This document shows positions 38,482 to 50,284 of a DNA stretch of 64,000 bases, one piece after another. The notes beneath the pieces are model-generated. The model saw nothing but the letters and a program-made list of their open reading frames with translations, was not told the DNA's origin and did no database searches. Each line of letters starts with the position of its first letter. Positions within the stretch are counted from its first letter, which is position 1. Source of the DNA: Aurantiochytrium sp. KH105 (taxonomy: Eukaryota; Sar; Bigyra; Thraustochytrida; Thraustochytriidae); assembly GCA_003116975.1 (NCBI GenBank), contig BGKB01000063.1:1-64000 (forward strand). The letters run 5' to 3'. The translations under genes were made by a program, and so were the position numbers.

Positions 38482-40593
38482 TCAGGGAGGCGAAGGAGAG
38501 AAGCCAATGCGCACAAAGAGAAAAGAGTCCTGCGACGCACCATTTTTGTGATACAGCTGCACCATGCGGTAGCCTGGAACAATGGCTGTGACAGGAACAA
38601 CGCGCTGACCAATAAAGTCGTCCTTGCCGACAAGATCATGGTCGTTGACGACGAAACTAAGAAGTGCAAGCTCCGGTTGGCGCACAGAGAACTTGAAGGT
38701 TTCGTTCCATGATGGGTTGAAGCCATTATCATCAACATGACGCGTAATGTGACGACGCTGGTCGACCTCGATTCCATGAAGCGAAACCTCGACATAAGGA
38801 TCAATGACCTCACTTGAGTCACTCTGGCCCAGTGGCTTGGGGAGGTAATGCCCGGAAATCACAGAAACGGTCATTTCACATACGACGTCTTTGGGAAGGC
38901 CATCCCAGGGAGTATAAGAATCACCGAGCTGGAAAGAGGGCTTGAGGACGTAGCCACAGCCTCCATTGTCGCTAAATCGACCTTGATTGAGCCAAACGGG
39001 AAGAGAATTTGTCTGATAGTTGAGCGCGACAAGCTGGCAGCCGGCGTTCCAGGCCGAAACAGGGTCGTAGTTGGAGGAGTCCACGCGAGAGCCGGCAGGA
39101 TAGACGCGCACAAGGTGGCGCTGCGCGTACTCGCAGAGGTCCCGCATCGGGTAGCCGGCCTTCGTGAGCTTGTGCATTTTACCTTCGACAATTGAGGAAG
39201 AAGACGCAAAGGGGGGCTCTTTGAAGTCGACGCGCTGACTGGCCTTTTCATGCGTAAACTTGAGCTTGACGTTTTTGATGTACATGACCTTGAGGAGCTG
39301 ATCATCGACGCCAAGAGACTTTGCGGTATCAACATCTTCGTCGTCGTCGTCGTCGTCGTCGTTGAGAGCGAGCGAAGAGAGCGACATGATGTCCGAAGAG
39401 GGCTCAACCACGGTGTTTTCGGGCGCTTCCGGAAGCTTGGAGTTACCGACATCGCTGGCCACGGTGGCAATGCCTTCGGTCGCGCCGTCTGACGCGCGTT
39501 TGGCATTCTGCTTGACCTTGATTGGCTTATCCCGAATGACAATCTTGCCCTTGAGGTCTTCGGGGGAGAGCCAGCAGTCTGGACCACGCGTCCAGTCGGG
39601 CTTGCCGCTGCCGTCGTCGTGGCCAGGCCATTGAAAGAGATGATCTCCAAAGGTGGACTTGAGCATGTCGACTTGAACCTTTTGCTGGGGCAAAGAGCAG
39701 TGGTTCTCAATGGTGATGATGACAGGATACTCGGACGCTTCAAAGGCACACTCCTTGATGGCTTTGAGGCATTCGCGCATGGGCACAGGCTTACACATCG
39801 TGTGACCGTGATTGACGATGGGTTCCCCGTCGCTGCCGTCCCACGCATCCAATTCAATGACACGAACACCGAGCTTGAGCGCACGGGCCACGGCGGTGCC
39901 GGAACTTTCACTGCTCATCTGGTTTCCTGTCAGGTAGGTGTTGTGGGAGGACGAAATAAAGTAGTGGCTCAGGGGTTGTGTCATGTCTTGATAGACTTGA
40001 AAGTGCATCTGATGATCCATGATGGCGTTGAATTCGTTGTCTGTGAGGAGACGCTGAAAACCCTCGTAGGTAAGCACAGGTCCCTCTTGAAGGCTCTCTT
40101 CATCAATATTCGAGTCGAGAAAGTCCTTGATTTCCCGTTCTGATGCTCCCTCGTGCTTGAGGATGAGCTCTACGCATTCCAGAAGAGTCAGGTCGACCTT
40201 GCTCATGGAGGACGAGAGAAGGTAGCGGGAGAGTTCCTCGGCGATCATGCCTTCGTTCGACGCGCACGCGCGCTCAAAGACTTTTTGCATGTCGGGGAGA
40301 GACTGCACTGCGCTAAAGAGGGCCTGGAACTCGTCAAAGTCGAGGGTACCGTTGCCGTCGGCGTCGAACTCGGCGAACTTTAACCGGAGTTCTCTCTCGG
40401 GGATGGCGACGTTGAGCTTGTGCAGGACCTTTTTCACTTCTTTGAGCGAGAGCACGCCGTCATTGTTCTTGTCGCCGGCCTTCCATTCGGCGAGGCACCT
40501 CGAGTCAAAGCTCAGGTACCGCCCGCGCTGGCCGAGCCGTTCCTCGGCGGCGCGCGTCGCGGCCGCGCCGGTCTTGGACTGCGCGCACCCCAT
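38482..40593 (-). CDS. Phosphoinositide-specific phospholipase C (delta/zeta-like)
   Basis: 703-residue enzyme that splits PIP2 into IP3 and diacylglycerol, ATG start. The N-terminus MGCAQS has Gly2 for myristoylation and Cys3 for palmitoylation. No PH domain is present, so acylation probably provides membrane attachment. Two canonical EF-hand loops are at 41-52 (DKNNDGVLSLKE) and 77-88 (DADGNGTLDFDE), with a further helical lobe to about 190. The X domain (about 200-345) contains SSSHNTYL with the first catalytic His, ELDAWDG with calcium ligands and NHGHTMC with the second His. An acidic Asp/Ser linker (about 375-425) may autoinhibit. The Y domain (about 455-550) and a C2 domain (about 565-690) complete it. 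Divergent from the Derlin gene. Confidence 0.95.
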   Translation of the reverse strand: MGCAQSKTGAAATRAAEERLGQRGRYLSFDSRCLAEWKAGDKNNDGVLSLKEVKKVLHKLNVAIPERELRLKFAEFDADGNGTLDFDEFQALFSAVQSLPDMQKVFERACASNEGMIAEELSRYLLSSSMSKVDLTLLECVELILKHEGASEREIKDFLDSNIDEESLQEGPVLTYEGFQRLLTDNEFNAIMDHQMHFQVYQDMTQPLSHYFISSSHNTYLTGNQMSSESSGTAVARALKLGVRVIELDAWDGSDGEPIVNHGHTMCKPVPMRECLKAIKECAFEASEYPVIITIENHCSLPQQKVQVDMLKSTFGDHLFQWPGHDDGSGKPDWTRGPDCWLSPEDLKGKIVIRDKPIKVKQNAKRASDGATEGIATVASDVGNSKLPEAPENTVVEPSSDIMSLSSLALNDDDDDDDEDVDTAKSLGVDDQLLKVMYIKNVKLKFTHEKASQRVDFKEPPFASSSSIVEGKMHKLTKAGYPMRDLCEYAQRHLVRVYPAGSRVDSSNYDPVSAWNAGCQLVALNYQTNSLPVWLNQGRFSDNGGCGYVLKPSFQLGDSYTPWDGLPKDVVCEMTVSVISGHYLPKPLGQSDSSEVIDPYVEVSLHGIEVDQRRHITRHVDDNGFNPSWNETFKFSVRQPELALLSFVVNDHDLVGKDDFIGQRVVPVTAIVPGYRMVQLYHKNGASQDSFLFVRIGFSPSPP

Positions 40594-41870
40594 CTCGCGG
40601 CACTCGCCGCGCGGTCTGCCTCTCTCCTCTCTCCTCGCGCCCCGCGGGCCAACCCCTCCGCTGCGCAGCGCTGCGCCGCGCCGCGCCGAGCTCGCCGCGC
40701 TCCGCTCCTCGCGCGGCTCCCGCTCTTCGTCCCTGGACGCGCTTGGTCGATCGAGATTTGCCTTGCCGACAAACTAACGAACGAGCCCTACTTCTATATA
40801 ATATAGTACCTAGCTAGTAGGAGAGAAAGCAGTATATAGCTTGAAACCAACACACGCAGCAGCAAGCAAGTCCGGCCAGCGTGGTCTTGCGATTGCGATT
40901 GCGGCTGCGATTGCGGTTGCCTTGCTTGCCCTGGCTGCTGCTTGCACGTGGTGTTCTACGTTTGTCTGCGTGCATGCGCGTGTCTACTACGCGCGAGGCA
41001 TGCATGTACATGCGTGCGTGCCTTGCTGCCTCTTGAGCGTGTGCACGCGGCGTAAAAGTGTCCGTCTGTGCGGTTGTTGTTGCCTCGAAAGATTTCCGAT
41101 CGTTCGGCAGTGGCGGGTGATTGTGACCGACGACTAATGTGGTGAAAGGCCTAGTGACCCGGACCTGCCTGCGGCCAGCTAGCTGCGGCGCCCCGATCGC
41201 TGAAATTCGAGAGGCTTCGTCGAGTAGATCGTGACGCAGTTCTTTCTTCGAGCCCGCCCGCCACCGGCGACGCTTCGCATGGCCAATTTTGGCGCATGTC
41301 TGGCCTCACTCTCGCCAAGCGACGCAAAACTCCAGAACAGATGAAAAGCCAGCGTCGAGTGATGAAGGTCCGCCGTGACCCCCACGTTTGGCCCGGGATA
41401 CGGACCATACGTGGCGCCCTTGGAGTTGATCGAGGTCATCCCAGGGAGTCTCTGGTGGGGGGGGCGTGCAATGTATCTGCGACCTCATCGACACCGGGAG
41501 CGCAATGGGCGCGGCCGAGGAGGGGGGCCCGCCACGGTGGAAAGGCGATCCGCTACGGGCAGATACGTTCGAGGAGGGCGGGGAGGAGGACGAGGAGAAG
41601 CTCTCGAAGGACGCCGGCGAAGCAGGCACGGGGGAGAGTTGGCGCGGACCGCGAGCCGCCGGCGCCGCGGCAGACCCGATTGTGACCGAGCGAGCCAGCC
41701 AGCGCAGGCGGAGAAGGAAGCGAGTAGGCACGCAAGCAAGCACGAAGATCGCGAGCGGCGGCGAGAAGGCAAGCGACGCAAACCAAGGAGGTTCTGGTGC
41801 GCGCGTGCGCGCGTGCGCGGAGAGCGAGGCTGCTTTGGTTGGGAGCGGTAGTTGGGAACTCGCAGGGAAG
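40594..41870. other. Divergent region, PLC / Derlin
   Basis: 1.28 kb between two divergent ATGs. It has a GC-rich part next to PLC, an AT-rich TATA-like palindromic section at 40794-40806, about 200 bases upstream of the PLC ATG, and a GCGATT hexamer repeat at about 40889-40919. A frame leading into Derlin from 41466 contains no domain. No gene is supported. Confidence 0.55.
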
Positions 41871-42593
41871 ATGTCCACGCCGCAGGAAATGTGGGAGGCC
41901 CTGCCGCCGCTCAGCAAGACGTGGCTGGGGCTGTCCGTGCTGGCCACATTGACGACAGAGCTGGGGACGATTTCGATCTCTAGTCTTCACTTTGCGGCGC
42001 CTCTGGTGTACCGCGACTTTCAACTTTGGCGACTTGTGTCGACGTTTTTCTATTTCGGCAAGCCTTCGTTTGGGTTTTTGATGTCTCTCTTCATGCTGGC
42101 GCGATTCTCAAGCTCTGTCGAGATGGATCCTTTCAAAACGTCGCGTATGGGAGGCTCTGCGGACTACGCTTTTATGCTCATGATTATGGGCACTGGCTGC
42201 TTGCTGATTTCATGGTACATGCAGATGCCTTTTATGGCGCATTCTCTCGTCTTTGGCGTCTTGTATGTTTGGAGCAAGAGGCATCCAGAGGACCCAACGA
42301 GCATCTGGGGTTTTCGGTTTACGGGAAAGCATCTTCCCTGGGCTCTTATGGCCTTTACGGTGCTCATTGGTGGCTCCCCGATTCCTGACATTATTGGTGT
42401 CATTGTGGGCCATGTGTACTACTTTTTGGTCGATGCCTATCCGCGCATGAAGGGTGGACCCGTCGTGCAGACGCCCGAATTTCTCATTGCTCTTGTACAC
42501 GGAGCAACCGCGCAACCATACGCGGCTCCGGCAGGCGCTACGACTGGTTTTCAGCGTCACAATTGGGGCGTCGGTCGTCGTCTCGGCGACTAA
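41871..42593 (+). CDS. Derlin (Der1-like ERAD membrane protein)
   Basis: 240-residue ER membrane protein of the rhomboid pseudoprotease family. Derlins help pull misfolded proteins out of the ER toward p97/VCP. The start at 41871 gives the usual Derlin length; in-frame sequence upstream is Arg/Gly-rich and looks untranslated. The family pattern is clear: a short cytosolic start, helix 1, then FQLWRLVSTFFYFG (the WR motif after about residue 50). FLMSLFMLARFSSSVE follows, then the SADYAFMLMIM and GFRFTGKHLPWALMAF segments, and a C-terminal helix with GHVYYFLVDAYP. No rhomboid Ser/His catalytic pair is present, as expected. In related algae and other chromists plastid-linked Derlin copies exist, but nothing here marks this as one. 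Confidence 0.93.
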   Translation: MSTPQEMWEALPPLSKTWLGLSVLATLTTELGTISISSLHFAAPLVYRDFQLWRLVSTFFYFGKPSFGFLMSLFMLARFSSSVEMDPFKTSRMGGSADYAFMLMIMGTGCLLISWYMQMPFMAHSLVFGVLYVWSKRHPEDPTSIWGFRFTGKHLPWALMAFTVLIGGSPIPDIIGVIVGHVYYFLVDAYPRMKGGPVVQTPEFLIALVHGATAQPYAAPAGATTGFQRHNWGVGRRLGD

Positions 42594-42697
42594 GGTAGAC
42601 TGATCAAGCTTTTTATTGGAAGAAAAGTCTTGCATTGCTCTGGTCCGTCAGTCTTGTATACGTCGAGGCAAATGTTTCTCAATTCTGCTTTTGAAAA

Positions 42698-42820
42698 GGC
42701 AAGTTTCGCTCGCCCGAGGCGATTTTTTGTACTCTCTGGGGAGGCAAGCTTTTTTCGCTCGCCCGAGGCGATTCTTTTACTGTCGCGCGAGGCAATTTTT
42801 TTTCGCTCGCTCAATGCGAC
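42698..42820. repeat. Three tandem units of about 45 bp after Derlin
   Basis: Units start at 42698, 42743 and 42791 with GGCAA, followed by a T run and CGCTCGCC(C)GAGGCGATT. The third is degenerate. They begin about 105 bases after the Derlin stop and probably lie in its 3' UTR; each unit contains a partial palindrome. Confidence 0.8.
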
Positions 42821-45800
42821 TCCTGCTTTTGTTTAAGCACGGCGGTGAGCGCGAATGATCTGTGGGAAATCAAGAGCTTGCCTATGAATTCTGTTTCGCG
42901 AGCAGTCATCGCTGGAGTTTTCGGCGCGCCTCCACCTATAAAAATATATCCTTTGACATTGAAACTCTGACCAATGCGCCTTTATCGTTTTTCTTCTGCA
43001 ATGGACCACGGTGTCGCCTTGTGCGACCTGACGTGCGTGCATGATTGATACCAGGGAGAGTCTTTGATGTGGACTCTGCCCGAAAGAGCAATTTCCTGAC
43101 AATACTTTATTTGCTTGTGAAGATCCCACACAGACGGGGAGTAATACTTGGTCGTCGGCGGACATTGCAAACTCGCGCGCACAAAAGAGACTCGGCTGCA
43201 AATCAAATGATACTAAATAAATGCGATAGTTCATACCGAAGTAAGGTGCTTGAAATTGTGTCAAAACAGAGTAACCCAAGGTAGCCAAAGAAAACAAGAC
43301 CAGATTGATGCGGAATCCGCGCTTGCGCGACCCGATCTTACACCATCGGACCTTCTTTGCACATCTCTAGACTGAGCGCAGTCTAAGCTAGCCATGTCCT
43401 AGTTTTAGTGCCAGCGATTACTTTGATCCAAGTGAAATTTGTTTGCGAGCTTGCAATCATTAAACACGTTCAAGGACTCGGAAACCCTGGGTCGTCATTC
43501 GGCGAGAGCTGGACTTGGCAACCAGGTTCACGTCGCGAGAGACAACCTGTTTCGACAAAGAGGCTCTGGGTTGAAGGTACGTAGACGAGGAGGTTATCAG
43601 AGTAGCTTGCGCGCGTTCAATACCGCTTTTGAAGTCACATGAATTCTATTCGCAAATCTGCAGAGGCAGACGCACCAGATGATACTGTGTGAACTTTACG
43701 ACGACAAAGTGTGGTGATGACGGGTCAATCAGCGAAAGATGTAAAAAAGAGGCTCGAGATAAGGTGTTGCTGAAGCTGCAGGATCAAGAAAAGGAATGCT
43801 GTTGCAAAACTCCATCATGTCGCCAAGGAAAGATAAGGTCAAGCTCCGTGTTGGATCACAATAAAGAATTAGACCTTCCCAAAGATCTAAAAGATATCAT
43901 GAGGAACGCTGCTCTGCGACAGACAGCTGCCCAAGAGAGAACATCAACTGCAAAGGGGCACGACGCAGGAACAACGGATTAAGCATCAACCCGCGCCTTG
44001 GGATCGCGCAGGGCTGGGACCAGCACAAGGCCACGCCAGGAGTCCGCGCCGAACCTGAACCTGTACCCGAAACAGACCTGCACAATCATGGAGCTACCCA
44101 CTAGAGATGGACCAGGCCAGCGACCTGGGATCATTGAGCCGAGCAAAGCAGGTAGCGAGCAAAGTCGAAGCCAGAAGCCGGCAAACTCAAAATACACTCG
44201 TTTTTGAAAATTAAATCATTTTGCGAGCAGCAGCGTGAAAAGCCTACAATCTCCTTTTCCTTTTCGTGCTAGCCACGAAGCGGGATTTCTTAGACGTTTG
44301 GTAAAATTAACTTTTTCATTTTATTCGTTTGCTCTCTGAAGAAATTACCGTCAACTTGTTCGCCACATTTGAAATGTTCTGCACGAGCAGAATCTGATAA
44401 AGACCATTTGTGCGTTACTAGCCATATGGCCTGTGTCGAGCGTGCTTCATCCGACTCTATAGCCTGATATGTCGCGTCTGTCGAAGACATGGAGAATCCC
44501 GTTCCTTGCATCCTGCTCTTTGACGGGGTTACTTCAGGACTCGCGCGCATGTCACGGAAATATCCCTTACGAAGAAACTAGGATTCTGATTTCGTCAAGG
44601 AGCCTCTCCACAGAGGCACAGCTGCCACCGCAGACCAGATCTTCTCCTCTGTCTTTCATCGTCGTCATAGGATGACGAATCCTGGGCAACATGCATGTGT
44701 ATATATGTTAGGGACTCGCAGGGAGGGAGGCGAAGCGACCGCATGTTTGCCTTCGTACACATACATACCTTCCAGCTGGCCTGGCACGTACTCTGTGCTT
44801 GCAGCGGAGAGGGCGGCGGAGAGGGCACCCAGGTTACCTCCGGCCACCTTTGGCCCAAGATCCGCGAGAGATCTTGTCCTTTTCCTTTCCCTCCCCCACC
44901 AACCCCGACTCAAACACCAGTGGCAGCTGGCGGGCAGGCGCAGGCAAGCAGCCTGCGCCAGTGCACAGTTGTCCCGACCTGACCCGCCTCGCCTCGCCTG
45001 TTCGTTCCCCTCCGAGTTTCTTCCTGAGGCGAGATTCGCTCGTATCTCTGGCCGGCCGGGGGCCTCCCGCCCGCCCCGCGCGGTCCGTCGACGTTCCTCT
45101 CCGTCGTTGCCTCGCCTGGCCGTCACTCCTCCCCTGTGGTCCGGGCTTCTCCCGCGACACCTTTCGTCGCAGCTGCATGGCTGGCCGTCGTGCCGCTCGT
45201 CGCCGCATCTTCGAAGCCTCAGTGGCCGCTGCTCCGCCCCTGCACTCATTGGGATGGACGTGTTGTGTTGTGTTGAGTTCGCCGTCTTTCCTTCTTTCCC
45301 TGGTCGCTTATCTTCAATTCCTTGCTTCCTTTCTCGCTACGTTCTCCGGGCCGTGCCGTTCGCCCGTGGCAGATCGCCCTCCCAAGGCGGCCTCCACACT
45401 GCCAGCCAGCCAGCCAGCCCGCGCCGACCGTCCGCCGCGGCGTCTTTCTTGGGCGCTTCGTGTCGCCGCGGCGCCCGAGAGAGCGCCTCTGAGAGCCGCG
45501 AGACTGGCGGCCGCAGAAAAGCCGAGCGAGACGGACACCGCACCACAGCCCCGCCCCCCCCCCCCCCCGGATCCCCCTTCTGTACCACACTCCCCCCTCA
45601 CCCTTCTTCTGACCCCCAACCCCCCCCCCTCTGATAAAGAGCGATCAGGCACCCCGCCCGCAGCCGTCGGCCGCTAGTTGCGCGTTGACTGCGGGCACGG
45701 TTTCTCTTCGCCCGCAGGAGGCCCGCCCTGGCCGGTGGGTGCCTGAGCGACCCGCCCCGAGCGAGCCGTTAGTACAGCCAGCGCAGCCAGATCAGGGCGA

Positions 45801-47300
45801 GCGAGTCCGACAGAGCGAACTGTGGCCGGCCGGCGGAGACGCAGCGACCGGCCTCGCAGCCAGGCCGTGCGGATCGATTTCCTCCCTCTCTCCCGCCCCC
45901 GCTACCGGCCTGCTTCCCTCCTTCCTGCGGGCGGCGGCTCGCGCTGCTGCTGCAGCTGCTTCCCGCGCCGAGTCACTCACTCGCTCACTCACTCGCTCAC
46001 TCGCTTTCACTCGCTCGCTCGTTCCTCTCGGCAGGGCCGGCGCCGCCTGCCACTTCGCTGACACTTCGCCGCGACTTCGCCGGCGGCCGCGTCGTCGCGC
46101 GCGCGAGGTCGGCCGCGTCCGCCACCCCCGAGCGGCCTGGCGGGTCTTTCCTTCAGAAGGCGCGCGCGTGGCCCCGGCCGAGCGAGCGTCGGGCGGTCCG
46201 CGATGCGCTGCAGCAGCCAGCTCATGCCAGCCACCAACCAGCTTCGCGTTCTGTCAATTCAACTCGGATCAGAATCTCTTTTCGAGAAAGGGCGGGGGAT
46301 CCTCGCTGCCTTCGGTGCGGCTGCGGACGGCGGCCGGCCGGGGGGCCTTCGACGCAGGAGCCCCCCCCCCACTCCCCGCCCGCCCAGGGTCAGGCCCAGG
46401 CCCAGGCCAGGCGCTTTGAGGCCTGCACGCCAGCGAGGGGAGCGGGGAGCGAGCGAGGAGGCCCGGCGAGACTCGAGGTAACCTTGCCGGGCGGCTCCGA
46501 GGCTGGCGGCGGCGTCAGGCGCGGAAGTCGCCTCTGCCTGCACTGTGGTTACTGCGGTAACGCATGTGGTTCCTTCGCGTTGCCCGCCCGCCTGCCTGTC
46601 TTTCACGCCTCCTACTGGCTGGTGACCGCCCGACCGACCGACTGACAAACTAACCTACCAACCAACTAACCACCACGTGCCAGCAGCAGCCATGGCAGCA
46701 GCCGCCAGATTCACGGCCGGTGGCGGGCCAGGGAAGGGGAAGCAGCCATTGGCGGCCAGTCGCGAGGCCGTCCTAGCGCAGGCAGCAGTTCCCAGCCAGC
46801 TTCACGGCTGCTCGAATTTCTTTCTTCTTGTCCATCGGCACCCGAGGTTGCTTTTTTTCAACTTTTTCTCCTCTCCGTTCTTTTCCTCTCCTCCCCTTTT
46901 CGCGCCTCTCGGGCCACGGATCGTTCGCTTCCTCTCGGCCGAGACGCGGTCTGCCTTCCGGCCTCCTCCCTCCCTCCCTCCCTCCCTCTTTCCCTTCCTC
47001 CCGAAGCGGCCGCGTCGACTCACGTCGGCCACAGCTTCGGACATCTCTCTCCAGACCAGGCGAGGCGGGCGATGCGTGGCAATGCGGGTCTCGATGGCGC
47101 GGGCGATTGCCAAAACCTGGCGCCCGCCGCCGCTACTCGGATGCCGGCCGCGCGGCTGCTTCACGATGCCGGTTGTGTGGGGCCGCCAGGCGCAGCACGT
47201 AAGCCGCGCCTTCATCCAGCGAGAGCGAGCGAGCGTGCGGAGCTTCTTCTGAGCGAGCGTGCGGAGCTTCTGCGCTCGATTAACCCATGGCCATGATTGG

Positions 47301-47324
47301 TCGATCGATCGATCGATCGATCGA
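47301..47324. repeat. (TCGA)6, self-complementary
   Basis: Six perfect TCGA units. The unit is its own reverse complement, so the tract can fold into a hairpin. Confidence 0.95.
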
Positions 47325-47692
47325 CGGCGGGCCAGCCACCGCGACCGGCTGCACTGCCTGCCGCTGCTGCCGGCGGGTCTGGGACGCTTCGCGCGGCGGC
47401 GCGTGTCGCCGCGGCCGAACGAACGTGAGACCAGTTCTGTCTGTTTGAGCCTGAGGCCAGACGCTTCTCAAGGCAGCGCCTGCACTGGCTGGCCGTGGCT
47501 GGCTGGCTGGCTGCTGGCCAGCTGGCCAGCTGCCCAGGAAAATTCACGACGCGACGCGACGCGGCCACCAATCTTCAGAAGCCACCGAGATCCGAACGGC
47601 GCGGCGCCTACCGCCCTTGCCGGCCGGCCCGCCGCCGCTGACCTCGCAACGAACGAACCTCGCCGTTAAGATTGCGTCGCCTCGCGAGTTGC

Positions 47693-47736
47693 GTCGAGTC
47701 GAGTCGAGTCGAGTCGAGTCGAGTCGAGTCGAGTCG
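47693..47736. repeat. (GAGTC)n pentanucleotide tract
   Basis: About eight perfect GTCGA/GAGTC units. Confidence 0.95.
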
Positions 47737-49669
47737 CTGTCGCGTTTCGGGAATGAAACTCCCCGCTCACTCGCGCACTCACAACCTCTTTCCCTCCAGT
47801 TCCTCCCCCCCTCGCGCACTCACTCGCACACTGCGCGACCTGCGGCGGCTCTCGAAGCGGCGGAATTCTCGAGCCGCGCCACCTGGCCGCGTGCCGTCGC
47901 ACCGTCGCGGCCCAAGCGTCGCGCCGTCGCGGCGTCGCGACTCACTCTCTCACATGTCACTCACTCACTCACCTCCGGCTCCGCGCGTGTGTGGTGTGTG
48001 CCTCCGCCGCGCCAAGGGCCGCAGGCCTGAATTTCCGTAACCATTTTTAGGACTCGCTAAGCTCCCCCCCGCCCTCCCCCCCATTTCCCCCTCTCGCGCC
48101 GCCCCCTGCGCTCCTTGGAGCCGCGCGCTCCTCCCCGCGGGCGCGCCTGAGGCCCTCCCTGCGCAGGCCGCAAAGCCGAGTGCCTGCGCGAGGACGAGAC
48201 GCAGGCAGGCGGGCCTCTGCAGCTGCAGCGGCCTTGGCGACCTCGGCGGAGAGCGCACGAAGGGCGACGAAGAATCCGGCTCCGGAGACGTCTTTCATTG
48301 TGAGGCTGGCAAGCAGCAGCCGCCGCGCGAGAAAGACGATGCCGGGGTGAGGGAGAGCGAAAGATATTTCTCAGGTGGCCACGGGTGGCTGTCGTTGCTC
48401 GCCACGACGGAGACCTTGCCGTCCTCGCCGGCAGAAGAGCGACAGGAACGACGCTCTTTGTCCGGGATCGAATGCTTCCTCTCCACCGCCTCGCGCAGCT
48501 CGTCAGGCGGTCCCAGGCATTCATAAGAGCATGAAAAGCACTGACGTGCGCGGCCGGCCGTGCCTCGACCGTGGCAAGTTTTATCTGGCTTCTCTTAGGA
48601 ACTGCGTCTTTCCGCCAGCAGCCAAGCGTTCGAGGCGGTTGGCCTGATGCAGATTGCAGCCTCCAGGCACCACCAGCTCCCCCTCCTTTGCCCCCTAGGC
48701 CGCTGCCCGACGGCGGAAACCACTCCAACAAACCTTTTCGCTTGTCTCGATTCGCGTCGCGTCGCCTACGGCGGTATAGCGCCACATCAGCCACCACGGG
48801 CGGCGGCTGTCGAGGCAGAGCGCCCCATGTCCACGATACTTTTTGGCAGAAGGCGAGATTGCTCCGTTTGCACACGGCTCTTCAAATTTTGCGCTCTGTG
48901 AATTTATCTGTGTTCGCTACCACTTTTCACCACTTTTCACCCGTATCCTGCCTTCTTTTGTAAGGGCGCAACTGCAGCTGCAGTGCTGCTGGTGCAGGCA
49001 ACTAACTCCGCAGCCGTCTCCCCCCACAAGTCCTTGAGCGGTCCAGGCTTGCCCTCCCGGCAACGGTCCAAGACTCGCCGGCCAGCCACAGCTACCTTCC
49101 TCGCTCTCCTTTCCCCCACTGTATTGAAAATTCATTCATCCCTTCTTTCTTTCATTCTTTCGTTCACTGACTGTCAATGCAGTGCACTGCGCGACCGACC
49201 GACTGCGTGAGTGAGCACTGCCGAAAATCAAAAACCGGCTGGTGTGGGGGCGAACGACCGACCGTGCGAGCCTGGCCGCCGCGCCTCGACTTGGTCTCCC
49301 CCCTTTCGAGGGCTTCGAAGATGGGGCGCAGGGCCCGAGGTTTTCAGGCCTCCGGCGACTCCCTCGCTCGCTCGATCGCTTGGCGGATGGATCGATCGGT
49401 GGATGGATCGACCGGGCCACAGCACCGGGCTGGCGGAGAGAGGCCCGCGTGACGAGGAAGGTGGCCCCGAGGTGTCTTGGAGGCCCGTTGCCGGCCGCAC
49501 GGCGAGCGTGTCTTTCGCGCGTGGGCGCACGTGTCGCGGCGACGGTACCAGCAACCATGGCAAGTCGGTCTTGCTTTCGAGAGCGACTGTGCTGGCAGCG
49601 GCCGCGGAGGAATCTCTCCTTCTCCGCCACCGATGGCGCGACGGAAAGGCAACGAAAGAACCTGCAAAA

Positions 49670-49890
49670 GAACGAACGAATGAACGAACGAACGAACGAA
49701 CGAACGAACGAACGAACGAACGAACGAACGAACGAACGAACGAACGAACGAACGAACGAACGAACGAACGAACGAACGAACGAACGAACGAACGAACGAA
49801 CGAACGAACGAACGAACGAACGAACAAACGAATGAACGAATGAGCGAACCCACAAACGAATGAACGAATGAGCGAACGAACGAGCGAACG
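49670..49890. repeat. (AACG)n tract, largest in the gene desert
   Basis: Near-perfect from about 49684 to 49825 (about 35 units), with decayed copies (AATG, AGCG) on both edges. Reads as NERT or RSFV repeats in translation, not taken as protein. Confidence 0.95.
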
Positions 49891-50254
49891 GTCTGCCCAA
49901 CCTCCAGTGAACACAGCGAGGCGAGCGCTCGCTCCCGTTTCCCCGACCGATCGCAGCAATCCGCCGAAGTTGGATGTCGGTCAACTGATCGATGCTCAAC
50001 AAATCGATCGATCAATTGATCGATCGCCACGCCGGGCAACCGAGATTTGGACTGAAGAAACGACCGACCCGCAGAGCGACAGCGCAATAAACTTGCACAA
50101 GCGGGCAACGCAGGTTGCGCACAGAGGGAGAGGGAGAGAGGAAACGTCTGCGTGAGAGGAGCTCGGAGGGAGAGAACTTGCTCCTAGCCGCTTCCGACCG
50201 CCTCTGCCACACGCAGCCGCCGCTTCCAGCACCGACCACCGGCCACTGGCAGGG

Positions 50255-50284
50255 GACTGACTGACTGACTGACTGACTGACTGA
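50255..50284. repeat. (GACT)n microsatellite
   Basis: About seven GACT units. Confidence 0.9.

Noticed and set aside
41466-41870. 135-codon extension of Derlin
   Set aside because: Derlins begin a few residues before the first helix; the extra sequence is Arg/Gly/Glu-rich without any domain.
42833-43297. 154-residue minus frame after Derlin
   Set aside because: Opens at TTG, no domain, not supported by neighbouring signals.
49136-50108. Long frames with Asn-Glu-Arg-Thr or Arg-Ser-Phe-Val repeats
   Set aside because: All are read-throughs of the AACG tract in different frames on both strands.
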